Part shown: piece by piece, positions 11,895 through 23,319 of the stretch
How positions within the stretch are numbered: the first letter of the stretch is position 1
Layout of the letters: each line of letters begins with the position of its first letter
Source: Acanthosepion pharaonis
Taxonomy: Eukaryota; Mollusca; Cephalopoda; Sepiida; Sepiidae
Assembly (NCBI GenBank): GCA_903632075.3
Contig: CAHIKZ030000580.1
Coordinates: 1,166,001-1,230,000, forward strand
DNA: 64,000 bases
Direction of reading: 5' to 3'
The notes under the pieces: generated by a model
Seen by the model: only the letters and a program-made list of their open reading frames with translations
Told to the model about the DNA's origin: nothing
The model's database searches: none
Position numbers and translations under genes: made by a program

Positions 11895-12402
11895 GTTGAT
11901 GTGATTGCTGAAATTGTCTGACAGCCATGATTGGGTTTTTCCTGCTTCTGTGGCATAGTGCAGAGTCGTCCTGTTGCCAGACGTAGGGTCTTCCAGCAGC
12001 CACACTCTTGACCCAGAGCAGTAATACCTCCTCAGTGCATTTAATGTAGGCCTCAGTGGAAAGATGAATGAACGGATAACGTCGCCATCAATAGTGATCA
12101 CCCCAAACTCCTTCGTAGTCACCATTAGACTCATCCAGCTCTTTCCGAATCTTCTGCACTGTTCTCGGATTGGCACACAAACACCCTAAAATGTTCGTAT
12201 TGGAGATTCCGGTGTGAATGCCAAGCAGTACAGCATGCTGCTTCCAAATTCCTGACGGAATGAATTGCGTCATGGTGCTCTTTCACTCAGAGACGGCGCC
12301 CAACTGACCCTACTATACTGTGCAATCGATAAAATCAAAACAAAAAAAAGATGCATAGGCGAAATTAACAAAAATATAAAATGGCGACACATCGCACCTA
12401 TA
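11892..12402 (-). mobile_element. Mariner-like transposon, internally deleted and truncated
   Basis: On the minus strand the N-terminus starts MTQFIPSGIWKQHAVLLGI and continues through RTVQKIRKELDESNGDYEG, a helix-turn-helix DNA-binding start. The frame then jumps to FGVITIDGDVI and, with frameshifts, to a TQSWLSDNF block that belongs after the middle catalytic Asp. About 90 codons, including the first catalytic Asp, are therefore deleted. The 5' inverted repeat (GGTGCGATGTGTCGCC on the minus strand) sits at 12383-12402 and resembles the left end of the element at 33137. The 3' end is lost in (TA)n. It is non-functional. Confidence 0.82.
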
Positions 12403-12975
12403 TGTATGTGTGTGTGTATGTATGTACGTATATGTATATGTATGTGTATATATTTAAACATTTAATGTGACCTTAATAAAATTTCATTCATAGCAATCGT
12501 CTGTATATATTTGTACCAATTTTTATATATTCATTTTGCCGCGAAATCGATGAATTTCAAACTATTTTTGTTTGAAAAAACCTAAAGCAATTATATAAAA
12601 TCAATTTACTTTTTACATCTGTTTATCTTTATCATGATTATTTGTAATCCTTTCTAGCAGACCAACACATATAAAAACCTATCAATTTTTGTGTGTGTGT
12701 GCGATTTGCACAGAATGAAAGAAAAATGCTTCAAACTGATATCATTTGCATAATTTTAATCGACTTATGTGAAATTTTACATTCTAAGCTGAAATACATT
12801 TATCTAAAAACAAACTATATTTTATTTATAGCTGAATAACATTTTTATATGTGTAATAGTCAATATATTTATTTTGTGTTTTCATACAAGTATAACATAG
12901 TACACCATCTTGTTAATATCTTTACTCACTCATATATATATATATAACATATTCATTACAAATAAGTTATAAATC
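12403..12975. other. Unassigned AT-rich DNA
   Basis: A GTAT/GTGT-rich run at 12405-12450 and short TA runs are present. No gene was seen. Confidence 0.5.
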
Positions 12976-12979
12976 AGAA

Positions 12980-13300
12980 TTATTAACAAATTTTCTTCTT
13001 TCTTTTCATTATTATTTTTCCCTGCTAGTAACTGTGGGGGTTACAATTGAGATCATGTGCCAGCAAGTTTCCTCAATACTTCAGCACCATCCTCAGTATT
13101 CTCGCTTTTTTAGTAGTTCCATTTTCTAGACGGCCAGGATGCTTTCTCAGATTTTTCAGTACTTCCTGCCTTTCTGCCAGGTTCTTTTGGTCTGTTCCAG
13201 GTACTTTAACAACGACAGGCACAACAGTTACACTCATATTCGACGATATTTTACTCCCCTTGCGAGAAATACGTATTTTTCAGCTTTTTTATTGATTATA
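12980..13300 (-). pseudogene. Possible LINE C-terminal fragment
   Basis: The minus strand reads VTVVPVVVKVPGTDQKNLAE, then RKHPGRLENGTTKKARILRM and VLKY before a stop. The VVPVVV...ARILR spacing resembles a C-terminal region found in some molluscan LINE ORFs, but the match is weak and made from memory. An alternative is an unrelated open frame. Confidence 0.35.
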
Positions 13301-13935
13301 ATGATGATGTAAAAAAGTATTCAACAAATATTTTTATAAAAGTCGTCTTGATTGTTATTAATATTCTTAATTAATTAATGTTCACAAAATATCAAGCCTT
13401 TAATAATGATAGTTGTAATAGTTTTAATTAAGATTTTGACACGAGTGCTTTTATTTCATTGACAGTCCAATGATTATAATTTAAAGATAGTCAAGCGTGA
13501 AGATGATGACGAAGGCATAAACATATGTGGACGTGGAAACTGCCATATTTGGTCAAAGCTAGAAGAAAGCCGAAAATTGCACAATGAGTTGGGTTGGATT
13601 TAGGGATGGGAAATTAGAGGAGGGGGAGGAGCAGTTATATATAATCACTCTCTATCCTTCTGTTCTTTTTTTCCCTCATCTCAAAATCTCCTTTTTTCAA
13701 CTGTCTTCATTTATGTATATGAAAAGCATTGACTTAGGTTCGGTCCGAGTCAGAATACTGAAGTGCAATGGTGAAAGAAACACTAAGAAATACATCAAAA
13801 GTAAGAAATAAAACTTCCTAGAAGAAGAAGGAGAAAATAAAAGATTCAAAACAATGAATAACAAAATAAGGTTTTAAGAAGAAGCAAAAAACGTAATTGA
13901 AACAGAATAAGATAGAAAAGAGAAAATTACAGCAA
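13301..13935. other. Unassigned DNA
   Basis: No gene was recognised. A frame at 13584-13811 lacks any family resemblance. Confidence 0.5.
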
Positions 13936-13939
13936 AAGG

Positions 13940-14077
13940 CCCACACACACAGACACACATACACACACATATATGTGTGTGTGGGTGTGTGTGTGAAAAA
14001 CAGAACGATAAAAGTGACCATATACAGCCGCTCCTCCCTTTACCTAATTTCCCATCCACACAAACACACACACACAC

Positions 14078-14144
<67 letters not shown>

Positions 14145-14163
14145 GTGTTTGAAACACGTTTGA

Positions 14164-14200
<37 letters not shown>
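13940..14200. repeat. Cluster of (CA)n, (TG)n and (TA)n microsatellites
   Basis: CA and TG runs lie at 13940-13996, CA at 14058-14078, and TA at 14080-14142 and 14168-14197. Long Ile-Tyr frames on both strands arise only from these. Confidence 0.96.
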
Positions 14201-14203
<3 letters not shown>

Positions 14204-14372
14204 AAAAAATGATATATAATAATAAAAAAGATAACGTTTTCGTCTTTTTAATAAAAAAGATTTCTGAAAAGGCATTCAATTTTATTATAAAATCCCATGA
14301 TAAAACGTTACAAACTCCGCAAAACTCTGAGTATGGACAAGATAAGTGAACATTTCCATTTATTTATTACTA

Positions 14373-14450
14373 CATACACACACACACACACACACATACA
14401 TGCACACACACATACACACACATACATATATATATAGATATATATATATG
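14373..14450. repeat. (CA)n and TA-rich microsatellite
   Basis: CA units with TACA interruptions end in a short TA run. Confidence 0.9.
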
Positions 14451-14655
14451 GAAAAACCATGAATGTATAAGCATGCGCACACACACAGTGACTCATACAC
14501 ACATGTTCATACGTGCACATGCTCTACAGTTTAACTTGAAACACATAGTAACTGAATTTATGAATGTAAAATTTTATTAAATTTTACTCCAGTTATATAT
14601 ACATACATATATAATTAAAATAGACATTTTACCCCATGCAGTTTAATATGTCACA

Positions 14656-14688
14656 TAATCATCGTCATCGTCATCATCATCGTCGTCG

Positions 14689-14722
<34 letters not shown>
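14656..14722. repeat. (TCA/TCG)n trinucleotide array
   Basis: About 22 TCA or TCG units. A minus-strand Met/Thr-rich frame is its by-product. Confidence 0.95.
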
Positions 14723-14864
14723 TGTTAATCGTCTTTTCCTTGTCAGTTTATTGAAAATCCTAACCACAAAACCAGACTTGCGGACTGCATCAAAACTGCT
14801 TCTGTTGGTCATTGTGCATCTGATCGCTGAGAGAAGAAACATTTCATAATACCTTCCACCTTAT

Positions 14865-14970
14865 TTTCCTGCAGCCCCTTTAAGGCGACTTGTAGCGACA
14901 GTTCGGCGCTGCTTTCACGACACCTGTGATCTTCAACTCGAGTCTCCGTAATCGCGACGAGGGTTTTTAA
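14865..14970. other. Short CpG-containing GC-richer patch
   Basis: Several CpGs (GGCGAC, TAGCGACAG, TTCGGCGCTGC, CACGACACC, AATCGCGACGAGG) lie within about 90 bp in an otherwise CpG-poor region. It could be a promoter-proximal or exon-like remnant; no transcript structure is visible. Confidence 0.3.
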
Positions 14971-14979
14971 GTTGACATT

Positions 14980-14999
14980 TTTTATTTGCCCGTTTTTCC

Positions 15000-15051
<52 letters not shown>

Positions 15052-15560
15052 TTTCTATTTCACTCACACTTTTTAAGTCGCTATTTCTTTTCATTTCCAA
15101 CATTATTCCGTCTTTACTTTTTATATTTTTACATTTATTCTTTTTTCGTTTGTTGTTTCCTTTCTTTCTTTTTCATTCATTCCTTATCTTTCTTTACTTT
15201 CTCTCGTCTTTCGATATATTTTATTCTTATCTTCATTTTCTTCTATATTCCTCGTCTCTCTCTCTCTCACACACACGCACGCACACACACACACACACAC
15301 GCACATACTATCTTTCCCTTTCTCCTTCATATCCTTTTCTTTTGTAACTCTTCTACTACTTTTACAATCCCATCCAAAAATTCTTCCTTCTCATTACTGG
15401 TCACTATATTACCGATTTTTTTCCTCTTTTTTTAATTGAGCGTTGCTTTTCTTTTCACAACTCTCTTAATACGTTTATCTTTTCTTTGTCTAACACTTAC
15501 TCTTTTTATTTTTCCTAACTCATAATTTAATATTCTTTCGTTTCTTATTGCTGAATTTAC
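14980..15560. repeat. Pyrimidine-rich block with (ATT)n and (TC)n(CA)n
   Basis: An (ATT)16-like array at 15004-15050 and TC/CA runs at 15257-15304 sit in a 580-bp stretch that is overwhelmingly C/T on the plus strand. The 149-codon frame across it is Phe/Ser/Leu low complexity. Confidence 0.85.
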
Positions 15561-15645
15561 AGGAGATCTGTTCTCATCCGATTTTTGGTCGCTAGCATTC
15601 TCTTCCACAATCTTCAGCGTCCTTTTCTTCTTTTTTCCTTTTTGA

Positions 15646-16041
15646 TACATCCCCGCAACTCCACAATCAGCAATGAAGCCATCACTGTCAAACAGCACCG
15701 ACCATCCCAGACCAGGCCTCCCCCAAAACACAAATCCCCACCCAGACCCAGAACTCTGTACGTGGGCCACTTTCCTGTCGGGACTAATTCACAGAAAAAC
15801 AAGCACTAGAATCGCCAACGAGTGGATTCCAACATCAAGAGGGACGCGAATCATTTTAGCCTTTGCAGTTCTCGTGTTTTCTCGTTTTATAACGTTATTA
15901 GATAAAGTGATAAAGACTCCAGTTTGTATTCATAAGATTTTCTTTATTTTTGTTTTATGCTTCTTTTCAATTTATACCATTTTCTGTGGTATTTTGTTTA
16001 TTCTTTTGGCTTTGATCACGATAAAACTTGGATATCGCTGA
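15646..16041 (+). CDS. Hypothetical membrane-protein-like frame, uncertain
   Basis: A frame opening after a TGA at 15643 has its first Met at 15673 and ends at 16041. It has a Pro-rich N-terminal part with an NST glycosylation sequon, then two hydrophobic stretches (IILAFAVLVFSRFITLL and a second from about residue 89) and a short basic end. The first half is distinctly GC-richer than its surroundings, which is the only reason to list it. A 15432-15770 minus-strand frame overlaps the same GC-richer DNA and is an equally good or bad candidate. I recognise no family for either, and no splice-site evidence decides between them. Confidence 0.15.
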   Translation, partial: YIPATPQSAMKPSLSNSTDHPRPGLPQNTNPHPDPELCTWATFLSGLIHRKTSTRIANEWIPTSRGTRIILAFAVLVFSRFITLLDKVIKTPVCIHKIFFIFVLCFFSIYTIFCGILFILLALITIKLGYR

Positions 16042-16044
16042 TTT

Positions 16045-17195
16045 TACAATTTATAGAATACCCGTTAGGATGATGCAATTTCTCTTCCCAATTGCATTCA
16101 ATTTTTTTTTTTGCTGCTTCTAAAATAGAACATTACAATTCTTAGAGAACATTTATAAGCTACAACTATTTTGTGTCGTTGATATTGTTTCGATTAATGA
16201 GTTTAAAGGAAGGTCATATGAGTTGGCTGTTGATGATTTGATGAGTATCGTAGAGAACTGTTATAGAAATTAGTCTCCTGAAGATTACGAAACCCTCTCC
16301 AGAGCTTGAACCCTAATCATATTGTTAAAAACTCAACGGTCTTACAGCTTCATTCATAATAGACATATGTATCTCACTTTGTTTCTTATCAAAATATTTT
16401 AATTCCATTTTAGTCCATTGTAAGTGCGGACACACTGACATTCATTTTTATGTGATCCCATTTTAATAAATATGAGCTAAAAAAACGATGCTTTTTTATA
16501 TTTTTAGCAGATAAAACCAGAAGGCTCTTATATTTAACTTTATTTCATGGACAATGTTATTTTTGGGTATTCCATTGATATTTTAAATTGGAGATGAAAT
16601 TCTTATTTTAAAACTATGAAGGCGTGCTGATTAAGTACCTTCTCGTGGTATTAGCAAAATAATTAATTGTTAACTATTTCCTCAAAGTCTTATTTAATAG
16701 TCATCTTAATGTTAGTAAGACATTTTTACAAAGTTTGTATTTCTCATTTTTAATCCTTTGACCTGAAAGAATTAAAGTGTTTATTAAACCGATTAATTCA
16801 AATAAAAATTTAAACAAAAAAGAGCCATGCGCCAGAGAGTCAAAATAACATTCTTAGAATAAAAATAATATAACAAAAATGTACTAAGTTACATTTGCTG
16901 TATATGTGAAAGGCGGTGAAAAATTATCGCTCCAACTCAATTCCAAAACTTTCACTAAATGACTATATATCATTTGGCTTCTTGGTTGTATCGAAAAATT
17001 GTCAGCACCTTGCAAAAAATACTTTGAAACTAATAAAGATTAGTAATATATGCATTTTAAATGAATATAAATAGTTATACTTATAAGAAAATAAGAAGAA
17101 TATTTCTACCTTTTAAAAAATCAGTAAATGAAATTTGTAACAGTTTTATTTAAAATCTATTATACTTTTTTTAATTTTTATACTAAGTATTAAAA
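16045..17195. other. Unassigned AT-rich DNA
   Basis: No gene, tRNA-like or repeat structure was recognised. Confidence 0.5.
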
Positions 17196-17255
17196 TATAT
17201 CTCTATCGATGTATCTATCGATGTATCTATCTAGCAAGTCAACTAGCTATTTCTA

Positions 17256-17259
<4 letters not shown>

Positions 17260-17328
<69 letters not shown>

Positions 17329-17393
17329 ACATGATGACTTAATAAATAAAAACATCTTTTAAAACCTGTAAAATATAATAAAAATTTAGACAT

Positions 17394-17480
<87 letters not shown>
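17260..17480. repeat. (CT)n(TA)n and (TA)n(GATA)n arrays
   Basis: CT then TA runs lie at 17260-17325. A further TA run at 17398-17447 passes into eight GATA units. Confidence 0.96.
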
Positions 17481-17484
17481 TGAA

Positions 17485-18300
17485 CGTTTTTGTATAAAAA
17501 ATTTTTATTTATATGATAACGAAGTTGCAGATAATTTATCTTTTGTTGGGTTCTTTCAAACAGATATTTATTTGAATATTTCAAATAGATATTTCAAATA
17601 TTCATTTTGAGGTAACTGAAATTTGTTTGTCTATCTGTCTAGACTGCATGTATGTATTTCTTTCTGTAATTTTGGGCTGGAATAAAGCAAATTTATTGAT
17701 AAAATAAACAAATAAATTTTGTTTTGATTTGAATGTACAAGCTGAGAGTAAGCAGACAAGTAACATCATTACCAATAAGAGAATTGATATTCAGTCTGTT
17801 TGATCATATTATTCATTTTCGACTTTCTTCAAATATCACTCAATTCAAAACAATGTTTCTTTTTCTTCACAGCTTGAGTTGATCGAATGAATTTTGGGCC
17901 ATATCTATACTGAAGGGGTAAGGATACATTTTATTATATTTATTTTGAAAAGCAAATAAAAAAATTGACAGTTTTATTTCAAAATACTATGACAGTTGCC
18001 TAAAATGTTGAAAAATCCTTGCATGAATAAGAGTCTTAATTCACTGTTTGTATAACCTTATTCTCTCTCTATCTTTTTTCTATTACTCTCTCTCTCTCTC
18101 TTACCCTCTCGCTCTCTATGTTCTTTCTATCATTCGGTCTTTTTTCTTTCTCTCTATCTCTATTTCTAAATACGAGTTTAATTCTTGCTTCTATTTTTAC
18201 TGTTCTCAATCAAATACGATGATCTTAAAATACAGTTTGTTTTCTAAAAATATTATTTATTCCTTATTAGGAGGAAATATTAATAATTATTTGTAATATA
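17485..18300. other. Unassigned DNA
   Basis: AT-rich with a CT-rich patch at 18060-18160. No gene was recognised. Confidence 0.5.
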
Positions 18301-18372
18301 TATGTGTGTGTGTACACGATCTGTATCTATATCTATGTTGTATATATGCACACACACACATATATATATATA

Positions 18373-18681
18373 TATTATAAATTAATTGATTTAAAATATG
18401 TTTTTTCGCTACACAGTTCTAACCATGTTTCAAAAATGGAAGCTAAAAGCCACGAATTTAATTTTGTGATTAACTTAAAGACATTAGTTCCATTTCATCC
18501 TCAAGCGAATTTCGTGGCTTTTAGCTTCCATTTTTGAAACATGATTAGAACTGTGTAGCGAAAAAAAAAAACATTTTAAATCAATTAATTTATAATATTA
18601 ATGCTCTGTAAATTTACATTGAGCACTATTTTGTAAAATAAAATATCTATAAGAACACCGGATTATATATCTTGCTGTTCT

Positions 18682-18690
<9 letters not shown>
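18373..18690 (+). mobile_element. Foldback element, best-preserved copy
   Basis: A left arm (18373-18458) running TATTATAAATTAATTGATTT, then TTCGCTACACAGTTCTAACC and AAAAATGGAAGCTAAAAGCC is repeated in reverse complement at 18509-18598 with few mismatches, around a loop of about 50 bp. The right arm is followed by a shared tail (GCTCTGTAAATTTACATTGA, GAGCAC and a GGATTATATATCTT.CTGTTC block) ending in (TA)n. The same arms and tail recur in at least six other places in the window. No coding capacity is visible, so it is non-autonomous. The mobilising family is unknown. Confidence 0.75.

Positions 18691-18743
<53 letters not shown>
18688..18743. repeat. (TA)n microsatellite
   Basis: About 28 TA units between the foldback tail and a LINE fragment. 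Confidence 0.97.
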
Positions 18744-18744
<1 letters not shown>

Positions 18745-18746
<2 letters not shown>

Positions 18747-19125
18747 ACGGATGCAAGATGGTAGAATTCCAAAGATTCTCATGTACAGCCAGCTTGAAGG
18801 TGGTCAATGGAATGTTGGCCGACCCTTGCTCAGGTTTAAAGATAAGCTGAAAAGTAACCTTGCAGCTGCAAATATTGCATACACTGATTTGGAGAATACT
18901 GCTTCGGATCGCAAAGCTTGGAAAAGTGTAACTTACACTTGAATCAATAATTTTTCGGCGGCAAGCGTTGTCAAGCTCCGTGAAGCAAGAGAAAGGAAAA
19001 AAGCATCAGAAGGTGCCAGAGAAGTGCACCCTCTTTGCTCACACGCTTGCCCAATCTGTGGTTTTCTTTGCAAGTCATTAGCAGGTCTGAAATGTCACTC
19101 TAGATTCAAACATAATGGTCATTAA
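18745..19125 (+). pseudogene. LINE ORF2 C-terminus with C2H2 finger
   Basis: The frame reads RMQDGRIPKILMYSQLEGG, VGRPLLRFKDKLKSNLAAAN, a DRKAWKS block and, after one in-frame TGA at 18940, LREARERKKASEGA and a C2H2 finger. The finger begins CPICGF and ends CHSRFKH, with C-X2-C-X12-H-X4-H spacing, and a TAA at 19123-19125 terminates the frame. This is the extreme C-terminus of a non-LTR retrotransposon ORF2; fingers at this position are thought to help bind the element RNA or target DNA. Apart from the single stop it is intact, so the copy is fairly young. It is truncated at (TA)n on its 5' side. AATAAAATAAAT near 19206 could be its polyadenylation signal. Confidence 0.82.
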
Positions 19126-19129
19126 AAAG

Positions 19130-20770
19130 TTGTCAGAACCTCATACGTCTAAATCGACGGGAGAGTCCATCATATATCTGTGTGTTCGGGTGTGTTTTTC
19201 GGTATAATAAAATAAATTTATAAATTAAATTAGTGTTCATCTATAAAAAGTATATCTACATATTCCTTATTATATCTACTTAAGTAATAGATTTCTACTA
19301 ACATGCACGTGGTTGGTATATATCACTATAGATAATTGCTCCTGTGTTATTTTAACTGGGTGAGTGTATGTGTTTATAAAATGCATGAAATATGCTGTAT
19401 GTGTGTGTATGTACGCGCACAGAAATGTGTTTGTAATTACAAAAGTATCCTGTATTAATTTTATATTAATATAAAAATAGAATAAAAATTATAAACATTT
19501 TTTATAAAAGATAGAAAAATCAAATTATAAAGAATTAAAATAGTGTTATTTCCATATTAGGATGAGTATTTATATCATTTACCGTAATAATAACATGATG
19601 TTTAATAACTGAACTTATACCGAAATAAATTCTAATTAAATCATTCCCTAAAAATAATATGGAAGTCTGCTTTCGGAGTTTCTAAATAAAAAGAAAATGT
19701 TTTGTCTTTTGGAGTTTTCTGCACATGAAAAATTATTTTTATTCATGTATTTTGCCCGTAGATAAATTAGTTCCATTGCTGAAATTCACATAACGAGAAA
19801 ACGGCTCCATAAAAAGGACAAATTATAAATGGCAAAGTGACAAATCCATCTGTTTAATTAACGCCCTCTTTCCATATTGTCATTGCAAATATTTTAGAAA
19901 TACTCTGAAGTTTTGTTAGTATAATGTGTATATACTAGATATCTCAGCGTGTGGCACATTTGAAAGGAGCCTGAAAGTCATGCCACAGGTTGAAGAATAA
20001 TATCCAAAACCTTGGGAGCAAAATTAGGTAAATGGAACAGATCGGGGGCTGTTATTGGTCGAGTTAGTATGAAGTTGAAAGTCATTGTGATCGAGGGTTT
20101 AAGCGTTTTATTCAAACTGTTGATCATACCAGACTTTGCACTCCCTCCCAGAAACTGTAACTAAGGTCTGCTCAGCATAGTTACATTATAAGCCACAGAT
20201 GGGCTCTGTGGACAAACTCAAATGTTCTAAACACCCTAGCAGACGGGTCTGCTCAGAAACATGTATCTGGCCATTATACTAGATATATGTGAGAGAGAGC
20301 ATTCGCATACACATACGTGCATATATACACACAAATACGGAATAGAACACTCAATTATATTAGCGACGAGATCAGATAACATAACAGAGATTAATGAAAT
20401 ATGCCTGATTAAGCATTATTTACGTTAGCATGAGAATTTAGTAGGTTTTCAATAATATTTAAACAGATTTTATTTGATCTCATAAAAGGTCTATTTTATC
20501 GCCTCAAATATTAGAATTTTGTAGAATTAGTAATAAGTTTCCGGAAAGTTTGAATTAGGTCAATTTACGTACATGGAAGAAGTTCTTGTAAGATTTGATG
20601 CGCCATCCAATAATTTTTTTCTCTTTTTCTCTATTGGAATGGAGTGAGGCGACTTGTATGCCTGTAAGTCTTATCTGCTTTCAAATACTTAACAATCTTT
20701 TCTGAACTCCTTTTTTATTTCGTATACCGAACATTTCTAAAATTATGTGTATGTACAATTTTACTTATTA
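19130..20770. other. Unassigned DNA, includes a possible 332-bp insertion
   Basis: The 12-mer TATACTAGATAT occurs at 19931-19942 and 20275-20286 around a 332-bp, somewhat GC-richer segment. This could be a target-site duplication, or chance. No family was recognised. Confidence 0.4.
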
Positions 20771-20774
20771 GTTG

Positions 20775-20775
<1 letters not shown>

Positions 20776-20826
<51 letters not shown>
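20776..20826. repeat. (GATA)n microsatellite
   Basis: About 12 GATA units. Confidence 0.97.
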
Positions 20827-20828
<2 letters not shown>

Positions 20829-20940
20829 TACATAGATTTATGATAAATGCCTGAAGAACTGTATTAAATAAGGAAGAAGGCTGAATTTCTAATAATATTC
20901 TATGTACCCTCCAACAGTTTATTTTATTTTTCTCCTTAGA

Positions 20941-21004
20941 AATTGTGTAGTCTTACATAACCATACTGTCTTATTGTGTAGTCTTAAATAACCATACTGT
21001 CTTA
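20941..21004. repeat. 31-bp tandem duplication
   Basis: ATTGTGTAGTCTTA.ATAACC is present twice, starting at 20942 and 20973, with one difference. Confidence 0.85.
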
Positions 21005-21299
21005 TATTATGCATCAGTGTCATCTTTTATAAGTATACAACCTAAAAAAAACTTTTCAAAGATATTTAAAATTATATTTAAAAATGAAGAATATTATTCA
21101 AACTGTTTGCCTCGCTGTAGCGTAACGGTTAGCAACCTAATCTCGGTGATTGTTATAGCTAAAGACTGGTTTTAGAAAAAGATTTTATAAATATCAGTCT
21201 AAAGTGACACTAATAGTTCGGTCAACGAATGTCGAATATTTCCTTATATGGAAACGGCAATTCCCGCCATTACTGTTAGCATAGCGAGTTGATACGTTT

Positions 21300-21430
21300 G
21301 TGTTTTTTGTTTATTAAGCTTATTCTAGTTTGGCACCACGCCACAAGTATGGAGCACCCAGTGGGGATCAAACTCACAACTAATGATTACTTGCTGACCA
21401 TTCCACTACGATGAAGTGCTTTGTTGGTTC
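21300..21430 (-). mobile_element. tRNA-derived SINE head
   Basis: On the minus strand TCGTAGTGGAATGGTCAGCA resembles a tRNA A box, and GAGTTTGATCCCC, about 40 bp later, a B box (GGTTCGANNCC). The folded tRNA shape is no longer evident. RNA polymerase III promoters of this kind head most SINEs. Another A-box-like sequence (TAGCGTAACGGTTAGCA) lies on the plus strand at 21116 without a clear B box. Confidence 0.4.
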
Positions 21431-21633
21431 AGCGCATTAAACTCGTGACACAGAGCCTAGTAAATAACAAAATACTAGCTTCGGGTTGTTTAAAAAAAAC
21501 ACTTTCTTCTAAGTATTGGTTTTACAAATATCGATTTTGTTATCCTTTAAGTCTTCTTTCCTTTTTTTTATACCACCTTATATAAACACACATTATATGT
21601 GTGTATAGTACTGTGTAAAATAAATGTATATGA

Positions 21634-21660
21634 TTAGGTTGGTGCAAAAGAAATATCTTT
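21634..21660 (+). mobile_element. Solitary mariner-type terminal inverted repeat
   Basis: TTAGGTTGGTGCAAAAG followed by AAAT matches the outer end of the cecropia/Hsmar1 mariner terminal repeat that I know from many animals, and it is preceded by TGA. No matching opposite end and no transposase were seen downstream, so this is a broken end or part of a miniature element. Confidence 0.55.
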
Positions 21661-22272
21661 GAAGTTTTTTAACCTCCTGTGAGTAAAATCTTTGAGATAA
21701 AGTAATAATTTTCCTTCATTTTGATGGAAAAATATGGCTGAATATAAAAGACTCGTTTGACCCTGTGTCTTCTTCGTGTACAACGGAAGTAAGGTAATGG
21801 ACCATTGAAGTAGATGCAAGTGTTAGGCATCGTTTCCAAGTTTTAAAACGGAAATTTTGAGCGCAAAAATGAACGATTTTCTTTCTCTTGTTGCAGACTC
21901 ACTTTCTTTTCTGATTTGCGAACATTTCTTCCCCGTTTTCAAACTTATCCTTTTCTTATTTGCGAAATCATAGATTTTCTTTTATTTTTTTGTTTCATTT
22001 CCATTTATCTAAAGCGCAGCTTAAGAACAATGGACGCCTGTATCTACACGCAAATCAAACGTTTATATATTTTCATCTTTTTATCATCAATACTTAATCG
22101 TCATATTTTATGCTGGATATTGCTTATTTGAGAACGCTTGTATGAACTAAACATCAATAAAAACAATTTAACAACAAATGAAAATAATTTTATACGATTT
22201 TAGGAGTTGTATGGGTAGATAAGCAGAGTTAATTTGATTTCTAACGTCTCCATTTTGTTGCATTATTATAAA

Positions 22273-23318
22273 TACAGTACAGTAAAAAAAAGTCTTCGGT
22301 CATTTCAAACTATTGTAAATTTCTAATAAAGTGCGTGTTTTTTATTGTGCTTTATTGAAGCCGTTTTCACGCCTATTTATCGTATTTTAGCAGAGGTTCT
22401 GAAGGAGCGTGAAAGATGCGAAATGACTACCAAAATGGCCGTGTAAAAGATTTAGGCCATTTCAGATAAAGAAGTCAGTGAACATTGTTAATATGTTGTG
22501 TGGTTTCCTGTAGCTTGAATAATTGTTTCAATGCACCTAGGATGGAATGTATACAAATCTTTCACCATCTTCACAGGTACTAGATACCATTAACTGAGTT
22601 TGGGCTCCACAACTCAATATCGCGTAGAATCTTTTGAATTTGTTCTGTCAACATTTGATACATGATTTAAGTCAGGATTCTAATCTGGCCAATCTTACAA
22701 TACGGTAACGCATTCACCAATTGTTTATTTTGTGTTGTATGCAATTTGTGAGCCCCATAGTGCTAAAAAAGATCAACTTCATTTAATTCCGGTATTAAAT
22801 CTTTGTCCAGTAAAAGGATTTATTTGGTACTATTCAAGCTATCGTCAATTTTAATCAGTTTATTTGAATCATAAATTTTTATGCAGCCCTACAGCATAAG
22901 ATTCCTACCCATAAAACTTCATTGTTTTCGTTGTCTAGCGTGGGTTCTTTAGCTTTCCTGTCGGTCTTTTGACAAATTCTCACCTGGAATGCAGTTTTTT
23001 TTTCCACCACTGAATATGATCTTATTTCAAGCATCTACATCCAAATGTTCATACGACTTTCATCAACTTAATGTTGCCTTCAAATTCTTTTTGTCGAAAG
23101 CTGGTTTCTTCGTTGAAAGAAACTCTTTTGTTTATCTTCATTTTCTATCAATTTTCTTTTTGCTAAACTGACCAGTCTCCGTTATTTTCTATGCTACAGA
23201 TTTCACTGAAGACCATAGTTTGGTCGATTCAAAACACTTCCAGAATTTTGAAACTTCGAGAGGATTTTTGAAATGAAAATTCTTGATATCAAATTGACCG
23301 AACACTTATGCACGGTAC
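22273..23318 (-). mobile_element. Tc1-like transposon, decayed
   Basis: The minus strand contains, in order, KRPTGKLKNP, a WVGIL block, KIYDSNKLIKIDDSLN, LDKDLIPELNEVD, TTQNKQLVNALP, and after further decay TFHPRCIETIIQATGNHT. These are the C-terminal half of a Tc1-type DDE transposase, ending in the family's RRCxxVIxAxGGHT-like terminus. Stops and frameshifts occur every 20-40 codons. Ends resembling each other in inverse orientation (TCTTCGGTCATTT at 22292 and, on the other strand, TGTTCGGTCAATTT at about 23291-23304) mark probable terminal repeats, giving an element of about 1.05 kb. Some of the N-terminal DNA-binding region is unreadable. Confidence 0.72.
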
Positions 23319-23319
23319 A

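Noticed and set aside
13874..14275. 133-codon minus-strand frame
   Set aside because: Composed of TA, TG and CA microsatellites.
14986..15435. 149-codon plus-strand frame
   Set aside because: Begins in (ATT)n giving poly-Ile and continues through pyrimidine-rich repeats.
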